Origin: Azospira restricta
Lineage (GTDB): Bacteria; Pseudomonadota; Gammaproteobacteria; Burkholderiales; Rhodocyclaceae
Reading direction: 5' to 3'
DNA: 64,000 nt
NCBI RefSeq assembly: GCF_016858125.1
Contig: NZ_CP064781.1
Coordinates: 3,481,501 to 3,545,500 of the forward strand
The notes under the pieces are model-generated. The model had not been told where the DNA came from, made no database searches, and worked only from the letters and a program-made list of their open reading frames with translations. Positions within the stretch are counted from its first letter, which is position 1. Each line of letters begins with the position of its first letter. Below, piece after piece: positions 48,056 through 56,921 of the stretch. Both the position numbers and the translations under genes were made by a program.

Positions 48056-48697
48056 TTATTGCGCGAACAGCCAGGGCTGCTCGGCACGGCGCTTCTCTTC
48101 GAAGGCGCGGATCTTGTCGGCGTGGCGCAGCGTCAGGCCGATGTCGTCCCAGCCGTTGAGCAGGCATTCCTTGCGGAAGGCGTCGACCGCGAACGGGATC
48201 GCCTTGCCGTCGGGACGGACCACCGCCAGCGCCGGCAGGTCGATCGTCAGCTTGTAGCCCGGCGTCGCCTCGACCTGCGCGAACAGCGCGTCGACCTCGG
48301 CGGCCGGCAGCACGATCGGCAGGATGCCGTTCTTGAAGCAGTTGTTGAAGAAGATGTCGGCGAAGGACTCGGCGATGATCGCGCGGAAGCCGTAGTCGAG
48401 CAGCGCCCACGGTGCATGCTCGCGCGAACTGCCGCAGCCGAAGTTCTGCCGCGTCAGCAGCACCTGCGCGCCCTGGTAGCGCGGCTGGTTGAGCACGAAA
48501 TCCGGGTTCTTCGGCCGCTGCGAGCAGTCCTGCCCGGGCTGGCCGACGTCCGTGTAGCGCCACTCGTCGAAGGCGTTGGGGCCGAAGCCCGAGCGCTTGA
48601 TCGACTTCAGGAACTGCTTCGGGATGATCGCGTCGGTATCGACGTTGTTGCGGTCGAGCGGCGCCACCAGCCCTTCGAGTTTCACGAATTTTTCCAT
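48056..48697 (-). CDS. leuD: 3-isopropylmalate dehydratase small subunit
   Basis: A 213-residue swivel subunit of isopropylmalate isomerase. Marks are [35 protein letters not shown] and [14 protein letters not shown]. Its start codon overlaps the stop of the small lipoprotein gene (TAATG), so the two are translationally linked. Confidence 0.97.
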   Translation of the reverse strand: MEKFVKLEGLVAPLDRNNVDTDAIIPKQFLKSIKRSGFGPNAFDEWRYTDVGQPGQDCSQRPKNPDFVLNQPRYQGAQVLLTRQNFGCGSSREHAPWALLDYGFRAIIAESFADIFFNNCFKNGILPIVLPAAEVDALFAQVEATPGYKLTIDLPALAVVRPDGKAIPFAVDAFRKECLLNGWDDIGLTLRHADKIRAFEEKRRAEQPWLFAQ

Positions 48698-48930
48698 TAC
48701 TCCGTCACCTTCTGGACAGCCTCGCCGCCCTTCTTCATTCCTTCGCCGACCACTTCGCCGGCCTTGTGCATCGCCTTCTCGACCGCCTCGCCGCCCTTCT
48801 GGATGGCTTCGCCGGCGACCTCGCCGCCGCGCTGGACGTCCTTCTTCACGCCCTGCGCGGTATTGCAGCCGGCGAGCGCGGCGCCGACCAGCAGCGCGCC
48901 GAGCGCGCAACGCATGCGTTTCACTGCCAT
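48697..48930 (-). CDS. entericidin-like small lipoprotein between leuC and leuD
   Basis: A 77-residue protein with a lipoprotein signal ([17 protein letters not shown], lipobox LAGC) followed by [20 protein letters not shown], the entericidin A/B family pattern. An unusually long tail of four GGEA(V/I)-type repeats ([24 protein letters not shown], shown in part, then [11 protein letters not shown]) would form an amphipathic helix. Entericidins are membrane-active stress lipoproteins, normally about 45 residues. It starts 9 bases after leuC and overlaps leuD. Confidence 0.8.
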   Translation of the reverse strand: MAVKRMRCALGALLVGAALAGCNTAQGVKKDVQRGGEVAGEAIQKGGEAVEKAMHKAGEVVGEGMKKGGEAVQKVTE

Positions 48931-48938
48931 GACCTCGC

Positions 48939-50360
48939 TCAGAGGATTTCGCGGACGTCGGCGAAATGCCCGGCGATGGCCGCCGCGGCGGCCATCTGCG
49001 GGCTGAGCAGATGCGTGCGGCCGCCCGGTCCCTGCCGCCCCTCGAAGTTGCGGTTCGAGGTCGAGGCGCAGCGCTCGCCCGGCTCGAGGCGGTCGGCGTT
49101 CATCGCCAGGCACATCGAGCAGCCCGGCTCGCGCCATTCGAAACCGGCGGCGACGAAGATCCTGTCCAGCCCCTCCTCTTCGGCCTGCCGCTTGACCAGC
49201 CCGGAGCCCGGCACCGCCAGCGCCAGCTTGACGTTGGCGGCGACGTGCCGGCCCTTGAGCACGGCGGCGGCGGCGCGCAGGTCCTCGATGCGCGAGTTGG
49301 TGCAGGAGCCGATGAACACCTTGTCGATGGCGATGGCCGAGATCGGCGTGTTCGCTTCCAGCCCCATGTACTGCAGCGCACGCTCCATGCCTTCGCGCTT
49401 GACCGGATCGCTTTCCTTGGCCGGATCGGGCACCTTGTCGGTGACCGGCACCACCATCTCCGGCGAGGTTCCCCAGGTGACCTGCGGCGCGATGTCAGCC
49501 GCCGGCAGCTCGACGACGCGGTCGAAGGCCGCGCCATCGTCCGACTTCAGCGTGCGCCAGTAGGCAACCGCCTTGTCCCAGACCTCGCCGGTGGGGGAGA
49601 ACTGGCGGCCGCGCAGGTAGTCGATGGTGGTGTCGTCGACGGCGACGAAGCCCATCCGGGCGCCGGCCTCGATCGCCATGTTGCACAGGGTCATGCGCCC
49701 TTCCATCGACAGTCCGCGGATCGCGCTGCCGGCGAATTCGATCGCGTAGCCGGTGCCGCCGGCGGTGCCGATGCGGCCGATGATCGCCAGCGCCACGTCC
49801 TTGGCGGTGACGCCGGGGCCGAGCTCGCCCTCGACGCGGATCTGCATCGACTTCGACTTCTTCTGCACCAGGCACTGCGTCGCCAGCACGTGCTCGACCT
49901 CGGAGGTGCCGATGCCGTGCGCCATGCAGGCGAAGGCGCCGTGCGTCGAGGTGTGCGAGTCCCCGCAGACGACGGTCATGCCGGGCAGCGTTGCCCCGTT
50001 CTCCGGGCCGACGACGTGCACGATGCCCTGGCGCTGGTCCTTGAACGGGAAGTAGGCGAGCGCGCCGACGCTGCGGATGTTGCTGTCGAGCGTATCGACC
50101 TGCAGGCGGGCGACCGGGTCGTCGATCGCGGCGGTGCCTTCGGCCTTGTCCCAATGGTCGGTCGGCGTGTTGTGGTCGGCGGTGGCGACGATCGACGACA
50201 CGCGCCAGGGCTTGCGCCCGGCCAGCTTGAGGCCCTCGAAGGCCTGCGGGCTGGTCACTTCGTGCACCAGATGCCGATCGATGTAGATCAGGGCCGTGCC
50301 GTCGTCCTCCTGATGGACCACGTGGCTCTGCCAAAGCTTGTCGTAGAGGGTCTGCGCCAT
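48939..50360 (-). CDS. leuC: 3-isopropylmalate dehydratase large subunit
   Basis: A 473-residue aconitase-fold subunit with a [4Fe-4S] cluster. Cluster ligands are Cys in [15 protein letters not shown] and two Cys in GCSMCLAMN. Other marks are [15 protein letters not shown] and [21 protein letters not shown]. It is the first gene of leuC-lipoprotein-leuD-leuB-asd. An AT-rich GTGACATAATT about 45 bases upstream is a possible -10 region. Confidence 0.97.
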   Translation of the reverse strand: MAQTLYDKLWQSHVVHQEDDGTALIYIDRHLVHEVTSPQAFEGLKLAGRKPWRVSSIVATADHNTPTDHWDKAEGTAAIDDPVARLQVDTLDSNIRSVGALAYFPFKDQRQGIVHVVGPENGATLPGMTVVCGDSHTSTHGAFACMAHGIGTSEVEHVLATQCLVQKKSKSMQIRVEGELGPGVTAKDVALAIIGRIGTAGGTGYAIEFAGSAIRGLSMEGRMTLCNMAIEAGARMGFVAVDDTTIDYLRGRQFSPTGEVWDKAVAYWRTLKSDDGAAFDRVVELPAADIAPQVTWGTSPEMVVPVTDKVPDPAKESDPVKREGMERALQYMGLEANTPISAIAIDKVFIGSCTNSRIEDLRAAAAVLKGRHVAANVKLALAVPGSGLVKRQAEEEGLDRIFVAAGFEWREPGCSMCLAMNADRLEPGERCASTSNRNFEGRQGPGGRTHLLSPQMAAAAAIAGHFADVREIL

Positions 50361-50442
50361 GTTCTGTCTGCTGCCGATGTCGGGGCGGGGAAAGAGGGGA
50401 ATTATGTCACAGCGTCAGTGACTTGCGCCACCAGCAAAGCCG

Positions 50443-51285
50443 CTATCTGCGCGGCATGCCGGGGCGATAGAGCGGATCGACGCGGTCGGCGTGCACCTTG
50501 AGGTCGGCGATCCGCGTCTCGTGCGACGGATGGGTGGACAGCCACTGCGGCGGCGCCCCGTCGGACACGCGCCGCATCTTCTCCCAGAGCGAGATCGCCG
50601 CGTGCGGATCGTAGCCGGCGCGCGCCGCCAGCTCGACGCCGATGCGGTCCGCCTCCTGCTCCATCTCGCGCGAATTCGGACGCATGAAGGCGAGGTCGCC
50701 GGCCTTGCCGAGCACGCTCTGCCCGAGGCCGGGATCGATGCCCAGCGTCGAGCCGAGGAGCACGCCGCCGATCGCCGCGGCGACGCCGACGCCCATCGCC
50801 TGCCCGGATTTCTCGCGGCCGTGCTCGCGCAGCGCATGCGCGATCTCGTGGCCGATCACCGCCGCCAGCTCGTCGTCGGTCGGCTGCACCTTGTCGAGCA
50901 GGCCGGTATAGACCGCGATCTTGCCGCCGGGCATGCACCAGGCATTGACCTCGTCGCCTTCGAGCACGTTCACCTCCCAGCGCCAACCCGGCGCGTCAGG
51001 CCGGAAGGCGCCGGTCGCGGCGATCAGCCGAGCGGCGATCGCGCGCACCTGCGCCAGCTCCTCGGCGTCCGGATTCAACCGCCCCTTCGCCTGCGCCTGC
51101 TTCAGCGTCTGCCGGTAGGCGCCCTCGGCCTGCCGGTTCACCGCCGCCGCCGAGGCGAGCATCGTCTGCTCGCGCCCGACGCCGACGACGCCGGGGCGAG
51201 TCGTCTGCACCGTCGCGCACGCCGACAGCGCGATGACCGATATCACGAAGACCTTGCACCAGGACACGACCACCCTCCCGTTCAA
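50443..51285 (-). CDS. M48-family lipoprotein metallopeptidase
   Basis: A 280-residue zinc peptidase anchored as a lipoprotein (lipobox LSAC, Cys23). The zinc site is HEIAH (146-150) followed by ALREHGREKSG, with the third ligand Glu in REMEQEADRIGVELAARAGY. The C-terminus has WLSTHPSHETRIADL, the usual substrate-side motif. Relatives LoiP, YcaL and BepA act in outer-membrane protein quality control. It overlaps the start region with the upstream MFS gene by 4 bases. Confidence 0.93.
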   Translation of the reverse strand: MNGRVVVSWCKVFVISVIALSACATVQTTRPGVVGVGREQTMLASAAAVNRQAEGAYRQTLKQAQAKGRLNPDAEELAQVRAIAARLIAATGAFRPDAPGWRWEVNVLEGDEVNAWCMPGGKIAVYTGLLDKVQPTDDELAAVIGHEIAHALREHGREKSGQAMGVGVAAAIGGVLLGSTLGIDPGLGQSVLGKAGDLAFMRPNSREMEQEADRIGVELAARAGYDPHAAISLWEKMRRVSDGAPPQWLSTHPSHETRIADLKVHADRVDPLYRPGMPRR

Positions 51286-52475
51286 GCTTCGCCGTCAACG
51301 CGCGAGCCCGGCGCCCGGCCGACATCGCCGTCGCGCACCCAGCCCCAGACCAGCCCGAAACCCGCCAGCGCGAAGGCGGCGCTGGCGCCGTAGGTGATCG
51401 CCGAGCCGAGGGCGTCCCAGCTCCAGCCGCTGAACAGGCCGCCGAGCAAGCCACCGGCGCCGAACGACAGGCTGGAATAGAGCGCCTGCCCGCGCGCCTG
51501 GCAGCGCCCCGGGAACCAGCGGTTGATCGCGGCGATCGCCGCCGCGTGGTAGGCACCAAAGGTCAGCCCGTGCAGCAGCTGCGCGACGAAGATGATCGCC
51601 GGCGAGTCGACGCCCCAGCCGATCATCGCGAAGCGGACGACCGCCGCGGCGAAGCTGGCGAGCAGGATCGCGCGCAGGCTGAAGCGCCGCAGCAGCCGCG
51701 ACATGCCGATGAAGACGCCGATCTCGGCAAGCACGCCGAGCGACCACAGGGCGCCGATCGCCGTCTTGCCGTAGCCGTGCTCGGCGAGGTGGATCGAATA
51801 GAAGATGTAGAGCGCGCCGTGCGCCGCCGACATCGCAAAGCACGCGGCGAGCAGCGCGGCGACGCGCGGCTGGCGGACGATCTCGCCGACCGGCAGCGCC
51901 GTCCCCGCGGCGCAGTGCACCGGCGCCTCCGGCAGCAGCGCCGCGCAGGCGAGGATGCCGGCGAGGATCGCCAGGCACACCCACAGGATGGCGGAGAGCG
52001 GCACGAAGTCGAGCAGCGCGCCGGCCCCCATCACCGCGACGACGAAGCCGATCGACCCCCACAGCCGGATGCGGCTGTAGCGCGACGCCTCGTCGCGCAG
52101 GTGGTCGAAGGTGATCGTCTCGACCAGCGGCAGCGCCGCGCTCCAGAAGAAGGCCATGACCGCCATCGCCACCAGCAGTGCGGCGAAGTCGCTGGCGAGG
52201 AAGAAGGCGGCGAAGCCGAGCAGGCTCGCCGCCGCCGCCAGACGCACGATCGGCACGCGACGGGCCAGCCGGTCGGCGAGCGAACCCCAGACGTAGGGAC
52301 CGAACAGGCGCATCAGCTGCATCTGCGACATCAGCAGGCCGATGTCCCAGGCCGAGAACGCCAGCGATTGCAGGTACAGCCCGAAGTAGGGCGAGAAGGC
52401 GCCGATGAAGGCGAAGTAGAAGAAGTAGTAGCCGGAAAGGCGCCAGTACGGCAGGCGGAGGGAAGAGGCGGGCAT
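51282..52475 (-). CDS. MFS transporter (phenylpropionate-porter type)
   Basis: A 397-residue 12-helix major facilitator. It begins LPYWRLSGYYFFYFAFIGAF, a pattern shared with HcaT (3-phenylpropionate permease) and the nucleoside/LacY-like group. The loop-2 motif is GSLADRLARRVP and the middle RIRLWGSIGFVVAVMGAGAL. HGLTFGAYHAAAIAAINRWF is the helix-10 block. The substrate cannot be told from sequence. It shares a 4-base overlap with the M48 gene, an arrangement without a clear functional link. Confidence 0.85.
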   Translation of the reverse strand: MPASSLRLPYWRLSGYYFFYFAFIGAFSPYFGLYLQSLAFSAWDIGLLMSQMQLMRLFGPYVWGSLADRLARRVPIVRLAAAASLLGFAAFFLASDFAALLVAMAVMAFFWSAALPLVETITFDHLRDEASRYSRIRLWGSIGFVVAVMGAGALLDFVPLSAILWVCLAILAGILACAALLPEAPVHCAAGTALPVGEIVRQPRVAALLAACFAMSAAHGALYIFYSIHLAEHGYGKTAIGALWSLGVLAEIGVFIGMSRLLRRFSLRAILLASFAAAVVRFAMIGWGVDSPAIIFVAQLLHGLTFGAYHAAAIAAINRWFPGRCQARGQALYSSLSFGAGGLLGGLFSGWSWDALGSAITYGASAAFALAGFGLVWGWVRDGDVGRAPGSRVDGEA

Positions 52476-52533
52476 CCGGCAATTCTACCGGATGCGCCGG
52501 ACGCGGCCGCGGCGCGGCGGCCGCCGGCAACGC

Positions 52534-52794
52534 TCAGGAAAGGGGCTTGCCGGACTGGTAGCCGACCAGGAGCCGGTACAGCTCGTCCTTCAGCTTGACG
52601 CGCTTCTTCTTCATGTCCTCGAAGGTCAGGTCGCCGACCGGAACGTCGGCCTCCTCCAGGCGCTCGACCTCCTGCGTGACCAGATGGTACTCGTCGCAGA
52701 GGCGGGCGAATTGGTCGTGGCTCGCCTGCAGCGCCTGAATCGCCGCGCGGTGCTCGGGAAACTCCTCGTGCAGGATGTGGTGCTCGACTTGCAT
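52534..52794 (-). CDS. YdcH/DUF465-family small coiled-coil protein
   Basis: An 86-residue mostly helical protein with the DUF465 pattern HRAAIQALQASHDQFARLCD followed by EYHLVTQEVERLEE and the C-terminal EDMKKKRVKLKDELYRLL. It is cytoplasmic. The function of the family is unknown. It is a single gene between aroC and the MFS gene. Confidence 0.85.
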   Translation of the reverse strand: MQVEHHILHEEFPEHRAAIQALQASHDQFARLCDEYHLVTQEVERLEEADVPVGDLTFEDMKKKRVKLKDELYRLLVGYQSGKPLS

Positions 52795-52896
52795 GATCAG
52801 GCCCCTCCGTTATCCACACGCCGGCCACCCCGGCCGGAACGCTTGCTGCCAGTATATGCCCAAGCCATGGCCGGGCTCAAACCGGCGGTGGCACGC

Positions 52897-54015
52897 TCAG
52901 ACCGACGGGCCGGAGCCGGGCGCGGCGGCGGGAATGCGCGGCGTCGCGCAGGAGACGTCGGCGCACTGCGCGCGGTGGCGCAGCGCGTGGTCGATCAGCA
53001 CCAGCGCCAGCATCGCCTCGGCGATCGGCGTCGCGCGGATGCCGACGCAGGGGTCGTGGCGGCCGTGCGTCTCCACCGTCGCCGGGTTGCCGGCGCGGTC
53101 GATCGTCTGCCGCGGCAGGCGGATGCTGGAGGTCGGCTTGATCGCGATGTTCACGACGATGTCCTGGCCGGTCGAGATGCCGCCGAGGATGCCGCCGGCG
53201 TTGTTCGAGCGGAAGCCCTGCGGCGTCATCTCGTCGCCGTGCTCGCTGCCCTTCTGCGCCACCGACGCGAAACCGGCGCCGATCTCGACTCCCTTCACCG
53301 CGTTGATGCCCATCATCGCGTAGGCGATCTCGGCATCGAGCCGGTCGTACACCGGCTCGCCCCAGCCCGGCGGCACGCCGGCGGCGGCGACGGTGATCTG
53401 CGCGCCGACCGAGTCGCCGGACTTGCGCAATTCGTCCATGTACTGCTCGAGCTGCGGCACGATCGCCACGTTCGGCGCGAAGAACGGGTTGTTGCCGATC
53501 TCGGCGGCGCTCGCAAACGGGATTTCGATCGGCCCCAACCGGCTCATCCAGCCCTGGATCGTCACGCCATAGCGCTGCTGCAGCCACTTCCGGGCGATCG
53601 CGCCGGCGGCGACGCGCACCGCTGTCTCGCGGGCCGACGAACGGCCGCCGCCGCGGTAGTCGCGGAAGCCGTACTTCTGCGTGTAGACGTAGTCGGCGTG
53701 GCCCGGGCGGAAGGTCTCGGCAATGTTGCCGTAGTCCTTGCTGCGCTGGTCCTGGTTGCGGATCAGCAGGCCGATCGGCGTGCCGGTGGTCTTCCCCTCG
53801 AAAACGCCGGAGAGAATTTCGACGGTATCCGGCTCGCGGCGCTGCGTGACGTGGCGCGAGGTGCCCGGCTTCCTGCGGTCGAGCTCGGCCTGGATGTCCG
53901 CTTCGCTGATTTCCAGCCCCGGCGGGCAGCCGTCGACAATGCAGCCGATCGCCGGGCCGTGGGATTCGCCGAAGGAGGTGACGGTAAACAGGGTGCCGAG
54001 GGTATTGCCGGACAT
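52897..54015 (-). CDS. aroC: chorismate synthase
   Basis: A 372-residue FMN-dependent enzyme making chorismate from EPSP. Marks are [50 protein letters not shown] (in parts) and [15 protein letters not shown], plus [19 protein letters not shown]. The C-terminal 20 residues are Pro/Ala-rich. It is full length and divergent from the chemoreceptor gene. Confidence 0.98.
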   Translation of the reverse strand: MSGNTLGTLFTVTSFGESHGPAIGCIVDGCPPGLEISEADIQAELDRRKPGTSRHVTQRREPDTVEILSGVFEGKTTGTPIGLLIRNQDQRSKDYGNIAETFRPGHADYVYTQKYGFRDYRGGGRSSARETAVRVAAGAIARKWLQQRYGVTIQGWMSRLGPIEIPFASAAEIGNNPFFAPNVAIVPQLEQYMDELRKSGDSVGAQITVAAAGVPPGWGEPVYDRLDAEIAYAMMGINAVKGVEIGAGFASVAQKGSEHGDEMTPQGFRSNNAGGILGGISTGQDIVVNIAIKPTSSIRLPRQTIDRAGNPATVETHGRHDPCVGIRATPIAEAMLALVLIDHALRHRAQCADVSCATPRIPAAAPGSGPSV

Positions 54016-54141
54016 GGGGAAAGGCGCACGAATTGGGGATCGGCAAGTTTAGCACAGGGGGTCGGCGCGGCCTGCCGGCGGGGTCCGCATGCGGCCGGGC
54101 GGCACCGCCCACAGCGGCGCCGAGCAGTGGCATAATTCAAA

Positions 54142-54160
54142 CGTTCGTTTCATTCGAACG
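54142..54160. promoter_or_regulatory. dyad CGTTCG-N7-CGAACG before the chemoreceptor gene
   Basis: A perfect 6-7-6 inverted repeat 30 bases before the start codon, in an AT-rich leader with ribosome binding site CAGGAGA. It could be an operator or a small hairpin in the leader. Confidence 0.35.
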
Positions 54161-54189
54161 CAAAACATAAAAGATTCAGGAGACAGTTC

Positions 54190-55668
54190 ATGGCCTTAAA
54201 CCGCTTCACCACCTGGTGGCTGCCCGCGGCCGCCCACCGCTCGCCCGCCCTCCTCGTCCGCGCCCGCACCGTGGTCAGCGTCGCCCTGCTCGCCGGGCTG
54301 GTGGCGCCGCTGTTCGCGGTGTCCTACTTCCGCATCGGCCATCCGGCGATGGGCATCGGCATCCTGATCGGCAGCGCCGGCATCCTGCTCGGCCCGGTGC
54401 TGCTGAAAGCCACCGGCAGCCTGCGGCTGGCCGCCGAATTCGTCGCCGCATCGATGTTCGGCATGGTGGTGTGGATGGTCTATGTGAACGGCGGCATCCT
54501 GTCGACCAGCATCGTCTGGTTCGCCAGCGTGCCGCTCGCCGCCACCTTCATCAGCGGCGGCGTCTCCGGCGGCTTCTGGTCGGCGGCGACGCTCGCCGCC
54601 TGCGCCGGCTTCCTGCTTGCCGAGAAGTGGGGCATCGCGCTGCCGCCGAGCCCGATCCCGGCGGCCGAGCACGCCGGGCTGCAGGCCAAGTCGCTGGCCG
54701 GGCTGACCGTCGTCGTCACCGCACTGGCGCTGGCCTTCGAGCGTGGCAAGAACCACGGCTTCGTGCGCCTCGAGGAGGCCCGCCAGGAAGCCGAAACCGC
54801 GTCGCGCGCGGTGGCCGACATGCTCAAGCAGGTGTCGGCGTCGATCGCCGCCACCGCCAGCGAGAGCACCGGCATCACGCAGAGCGCGGCATTGATCGCC
54901 GACACCATGCAGCGCCAGCGCGACCGCGCGACGGCGATGGCCGACAGCGCACGCGACATGATCGACGAGGCCGAGCGCTACGCCGCCGAGTCGCTGCATG
55001 CCGCCGACGTCGCCAAGGCAGCCGGCGCGCAGGCGGCAAGCGGTGGCACGGTGATGGACCAGGCGGTGGCCCGCCTCGACGAAGCCGACGGCGTCATCCA
55101 GAACGCCGCCGGCCGCCTCGCGGAGCTGGGCAAGCGCAGCGCCGAGGTGACCTCGATTGTGCAGCTGATCCGCGAGATCGCCGACCAGACCAACCTGCTC
55201 GCGCTCAATGCGGCTATCGAGGCGGCGCGCGCCGGCGAGCAGGGTCGCGGCTTCGCGGTCGTCGCCGACGAGGTCAGGAAGCTCGCCGAGCGCACGCAGA
55301 ACTCGACCCAGGACATCGAGGCCAAGATCCGCCTGATCGTCGAAGGCACCGGCGCCGCCATCGAGGCGATGAGCGAGGGCAGCACGCACATGCAGGCCGG
55401 CCGCGCCGGTGCCGGCGAGGCGCAGCAGCGGATGAGCGGCATCATCGACGAGGCGCACCGGCTGGCCGGCCTGCTGCAGTCGGTGTCCAGCGCCGGACAG
55501 GCGCAACGCGCCGGTTTCGCCGCGCTGGCGAGCGACATGACCGAGCTGGGCGACAGCACGCGCAGCCTGTCCGCCGAGACCGACACCATCGCCGGCGCCA
55601 TCCGCCGCCTCGACGCACTGATGATCAACCTCGGACAGGCGGCGCAACGCTGCGAAAGCGCCGCCTGA
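54190..55668 (+). CDS. methyl-accepting chemotaxis protein with six-helix membrane domain
   Basis: A 492-residue chemoreceptor without a large periplasmic domain. The first 190 residues are about six membrane helices (for example [53 protein letters not shown]), so it may sense membrane or energy state. No HAMP domain is obvious. The signalling domain carries [20 protein letters not shown] followed by [20 protein letters not shown]. The start is ATG at 54190 with CAGGAG. Confidence 0.93.
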   Translation: MALNRFTTWWLPAAAHRSPALLVRARTVVSVALLAGLVAPLFAVSYFRIGHPAMGIGILIGSAGILLGPVLLKATGSLRLAAEFVAASMFGMVVWMVYVNGGILSTSIVWFASVPLAATFISGGVSGGFWSAATLAACAGFLLAEKWGIALPPSPIPAAEHAGLQAKSLAGLTVVVTALALAFERGKNHGFVRLEEARQEAETASRAVADMLKQVSASIAATASESTGITQSAALIADTMQRQRDRATAMADSARDMIDEAERYAAESLHAADVAKAAGAQAASGGTVMDQAVARLDEADGVIQNAAGRLAELGKRSAEVTSIVQLIREIADQTNLLALNAAIEAARAGEQGRGFAVVADEVRKLAERTQNSTQDIEAKIRLIVEGTGAAIEAMSEGSTHMQAGRAGAGEAQQRMSGIIDEAHRLAGLLQSVSSAGQAQRAGFAALASDMTELGDSTRSLSAETDTIAGAIRRLDALMINLGQAAQRCESAA

Positions 55669-55689
55669 GGAAATACCCCGAGCTCGGTG

Positions 55690-55760
55690 CCCGGCACCTC
55701 GCAAAGCGCAGGGGCCAATGGCTCAAGTCGCCCTGGGGCACGCGTGGGCAGTGGTGAGGA
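55690..55760. repeat. interspersed repeat, partial copy E
   Basis: GGGGCCAATGGCTCAAGTCG and CCCTGGGGCACGC resemble the inner module of copies B and D. The palindromic ends are missing. Low confidence that it is the same family. Confidence 0.4.
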
Positions 55761-55825
55761 CGGACCCCGGATTCTCGGCAGCCGCCGTGCTAGAGTGAAT
55801 CCATCCCCTTCACCGCGCCACCGCG

Positions 55826-55978
55826 ATGGGCCACAAACCGAAACCACCGGCACCGCCGAAGCCGGCGAAACAGCCGCCGCCGCAAGACCTCAATCCGCGC
55901 CCGTCGGAAGACCAGCGCTGGCAGCGCACGGTGCGCTTCAACTGGGACAAGGGCGGCAGCCAGGGCGGGCGGCGATGA
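55826..55978 (+). CDS. small Pro-rich protein coupled to the DsbA-family gene
   Basis: A 50-codon frame: a Pro/Lys-rich half (MGHKPKPPAPPKPAKQPPPQ) and a more ordered tail (SEDQRWQRTVRFNWDKGG). Its stop overlaps the next start (ATGA). There is no clear ribosome binding site. The sharp change from proline repeats to a Trp-containing, conserved-looking tail suggests a real peptide, but I do not recognise it. It could also be a chance frame. Confidence 0.45.
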   Translation: MGHKPKPPAPPKPAKQPPPQDLNPRPSEDQRWQRTVRFNWDKGGSQGGRR

Positions 55979-56616
55979 GCGGCGCCGTCCGCGTCGACGT
56001 CGTGTCCGACGTCGTCTGCCCGTGGTGCTTCATCGGCCGGCGCCACCTGCAGGCCGCCGTCGCCGAGTTCGCGCAGCCGGTCGCGGTGCGCTGGCTGCCG
56101 TTCTTTCTCAACCCGGACACGCCGCCCGCTGGCGAGCCCTACCGCCCCTTCCTCGAACGCAAGTTCGGCGGCGCCGATGCGCTGGAGAAAATCTGGGCGC
56201 GCGTGCGCGATGCCGGCCGCCAGGCCGGCATCGACTTCGCGTTCGAGAAGATCGCGCTGCGCGCCAACACGCTCGCCGCGCACCGCCTGATCCACCGCGT
56301 GCAGACGCGGGGAGGAAACGCCGATGCGCTGGTCGAGCGCATCTTCGCCGCCGGCTTCTGCGAGGGCCGCTTCGTCGGCGACCCGGCGGTGCTGGCCGAT
56401 CTCGCCGCCGACTGTGGCGAGGATCGCGACGACACGCTCGCCTGGCTGCGCGGCGACGACGAGGCCGCCGCCGTGCAGGCCCAGGCCGCGCAACTCCGCC
56501 GGCTCGGCATCGACGGCGTCCCCTGCTTCATCTTCGACGGCCGGCTGGCCGTCTCCGGCGCGCAGCCGCCGGCGGTACTGCTCGACGCGCTGCGCCGGTC
56601 GGCCGTTCAGGCCTGA
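55975..56616 (+). CDS. DsbA-family (FrnE-like) oxidoreductase
   Basis: A 213-residue cytoplasmic thioredoxin-fold protein without a signal peptide. The CxxC motif is SDVVCPWCFIGRRHL (Cys15, Cys18). The helical insert contains ANTLAAHRLIH and the cis-Pro region is GIDGVPCFIFDGRLAVSGAQ. It belongs to the 2-hydroxychromene-2-carboxylate isomerase/FrnE group; the CPWC motif points to thiol-disulphide chemistry. Convergent with ilvN: the 3' ends overlap by 10 bases. Confidence 0.9.
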   Translation: MSGAVRVDVVSDVVCPWCFIGRRHLQAAVAEFAQPVAVRWLPFFLNPDTPPAGEPYRPFLERKFGGADALEKIWARVRDAGRQAGIDFAFEKIALRANTLAAHRLIHRVQTRGGNADALVERIFAAGFCEGRFVGDPAVLADLAADCGEDRDDTLAWLRGDDEAAAVQAQAAQLRRLGIDGVPCFIFDGRLAVSGAQPPAVLLDALRRSAVQA

Positions 56617-56918
56617 AAAAACTCCTCGAGCCGTTCGAAGACCGCATGGTCGGCGCCGTGGCGGCGCACCGCGAGCACGTCCTCGAGCTTCTCGACCTGC
56701 TTGATCATCTGCGGCAGACGGGTGTCCTCGTTGACCAGCAGCCAGATGCGGCTCTTCTCGCCGCTGCCGACCGGCATCACGAGGATGCCCTCTACGTTGT
56801 AGGCGCGGCGCGAGAAGAGGCCGACGACGTGGCTCATGACGCCGGCGTGGTTATTCACGTCCAGTTCGAGCACGGCGCGCGCCAGCGCATTGCGTTCGTT
56901 CGGGGAAATCGCGTTCAT
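56607..56918 (-). CDS. ilvN: acetohydroxyacid synthase small subunit, IlvN type
   Basis: The 103-residue regulatory ACT-domain subunit of acetohydroxyacid synthase. The sequence VLELDVNNHAGVMSHVVGLF and RRAYNVEGILVMPVG, with IWLLVNEDTRLPQMIKQVEK, is like E. coli IlvN (AHAS I, 96 residues), not the longer IlvH. It binds valine for feedback control. It follows ilvB after 3 bases. Confidence 0.93.
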   Translation of the reverse strand: MNAISPNERNALARAVLELDVNNHAGVMSHVVGLFSRRAYNVEGILVMPVGSGEKSRIWLLVNEDTRLPQMIKQVEKLEDVLAVRRHGADHAVFERLEEFFQA

Positions 56919-56921
56919 CGT

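Noticed and set aside
55687-56616. 309-codon GTG-start frame through repeat E into the DsbA-family protein
   Set aside because: The first 96 codons are repeat-derived, with no conserved start. The DsbA domain begins cleanly at the ATG at 55975.
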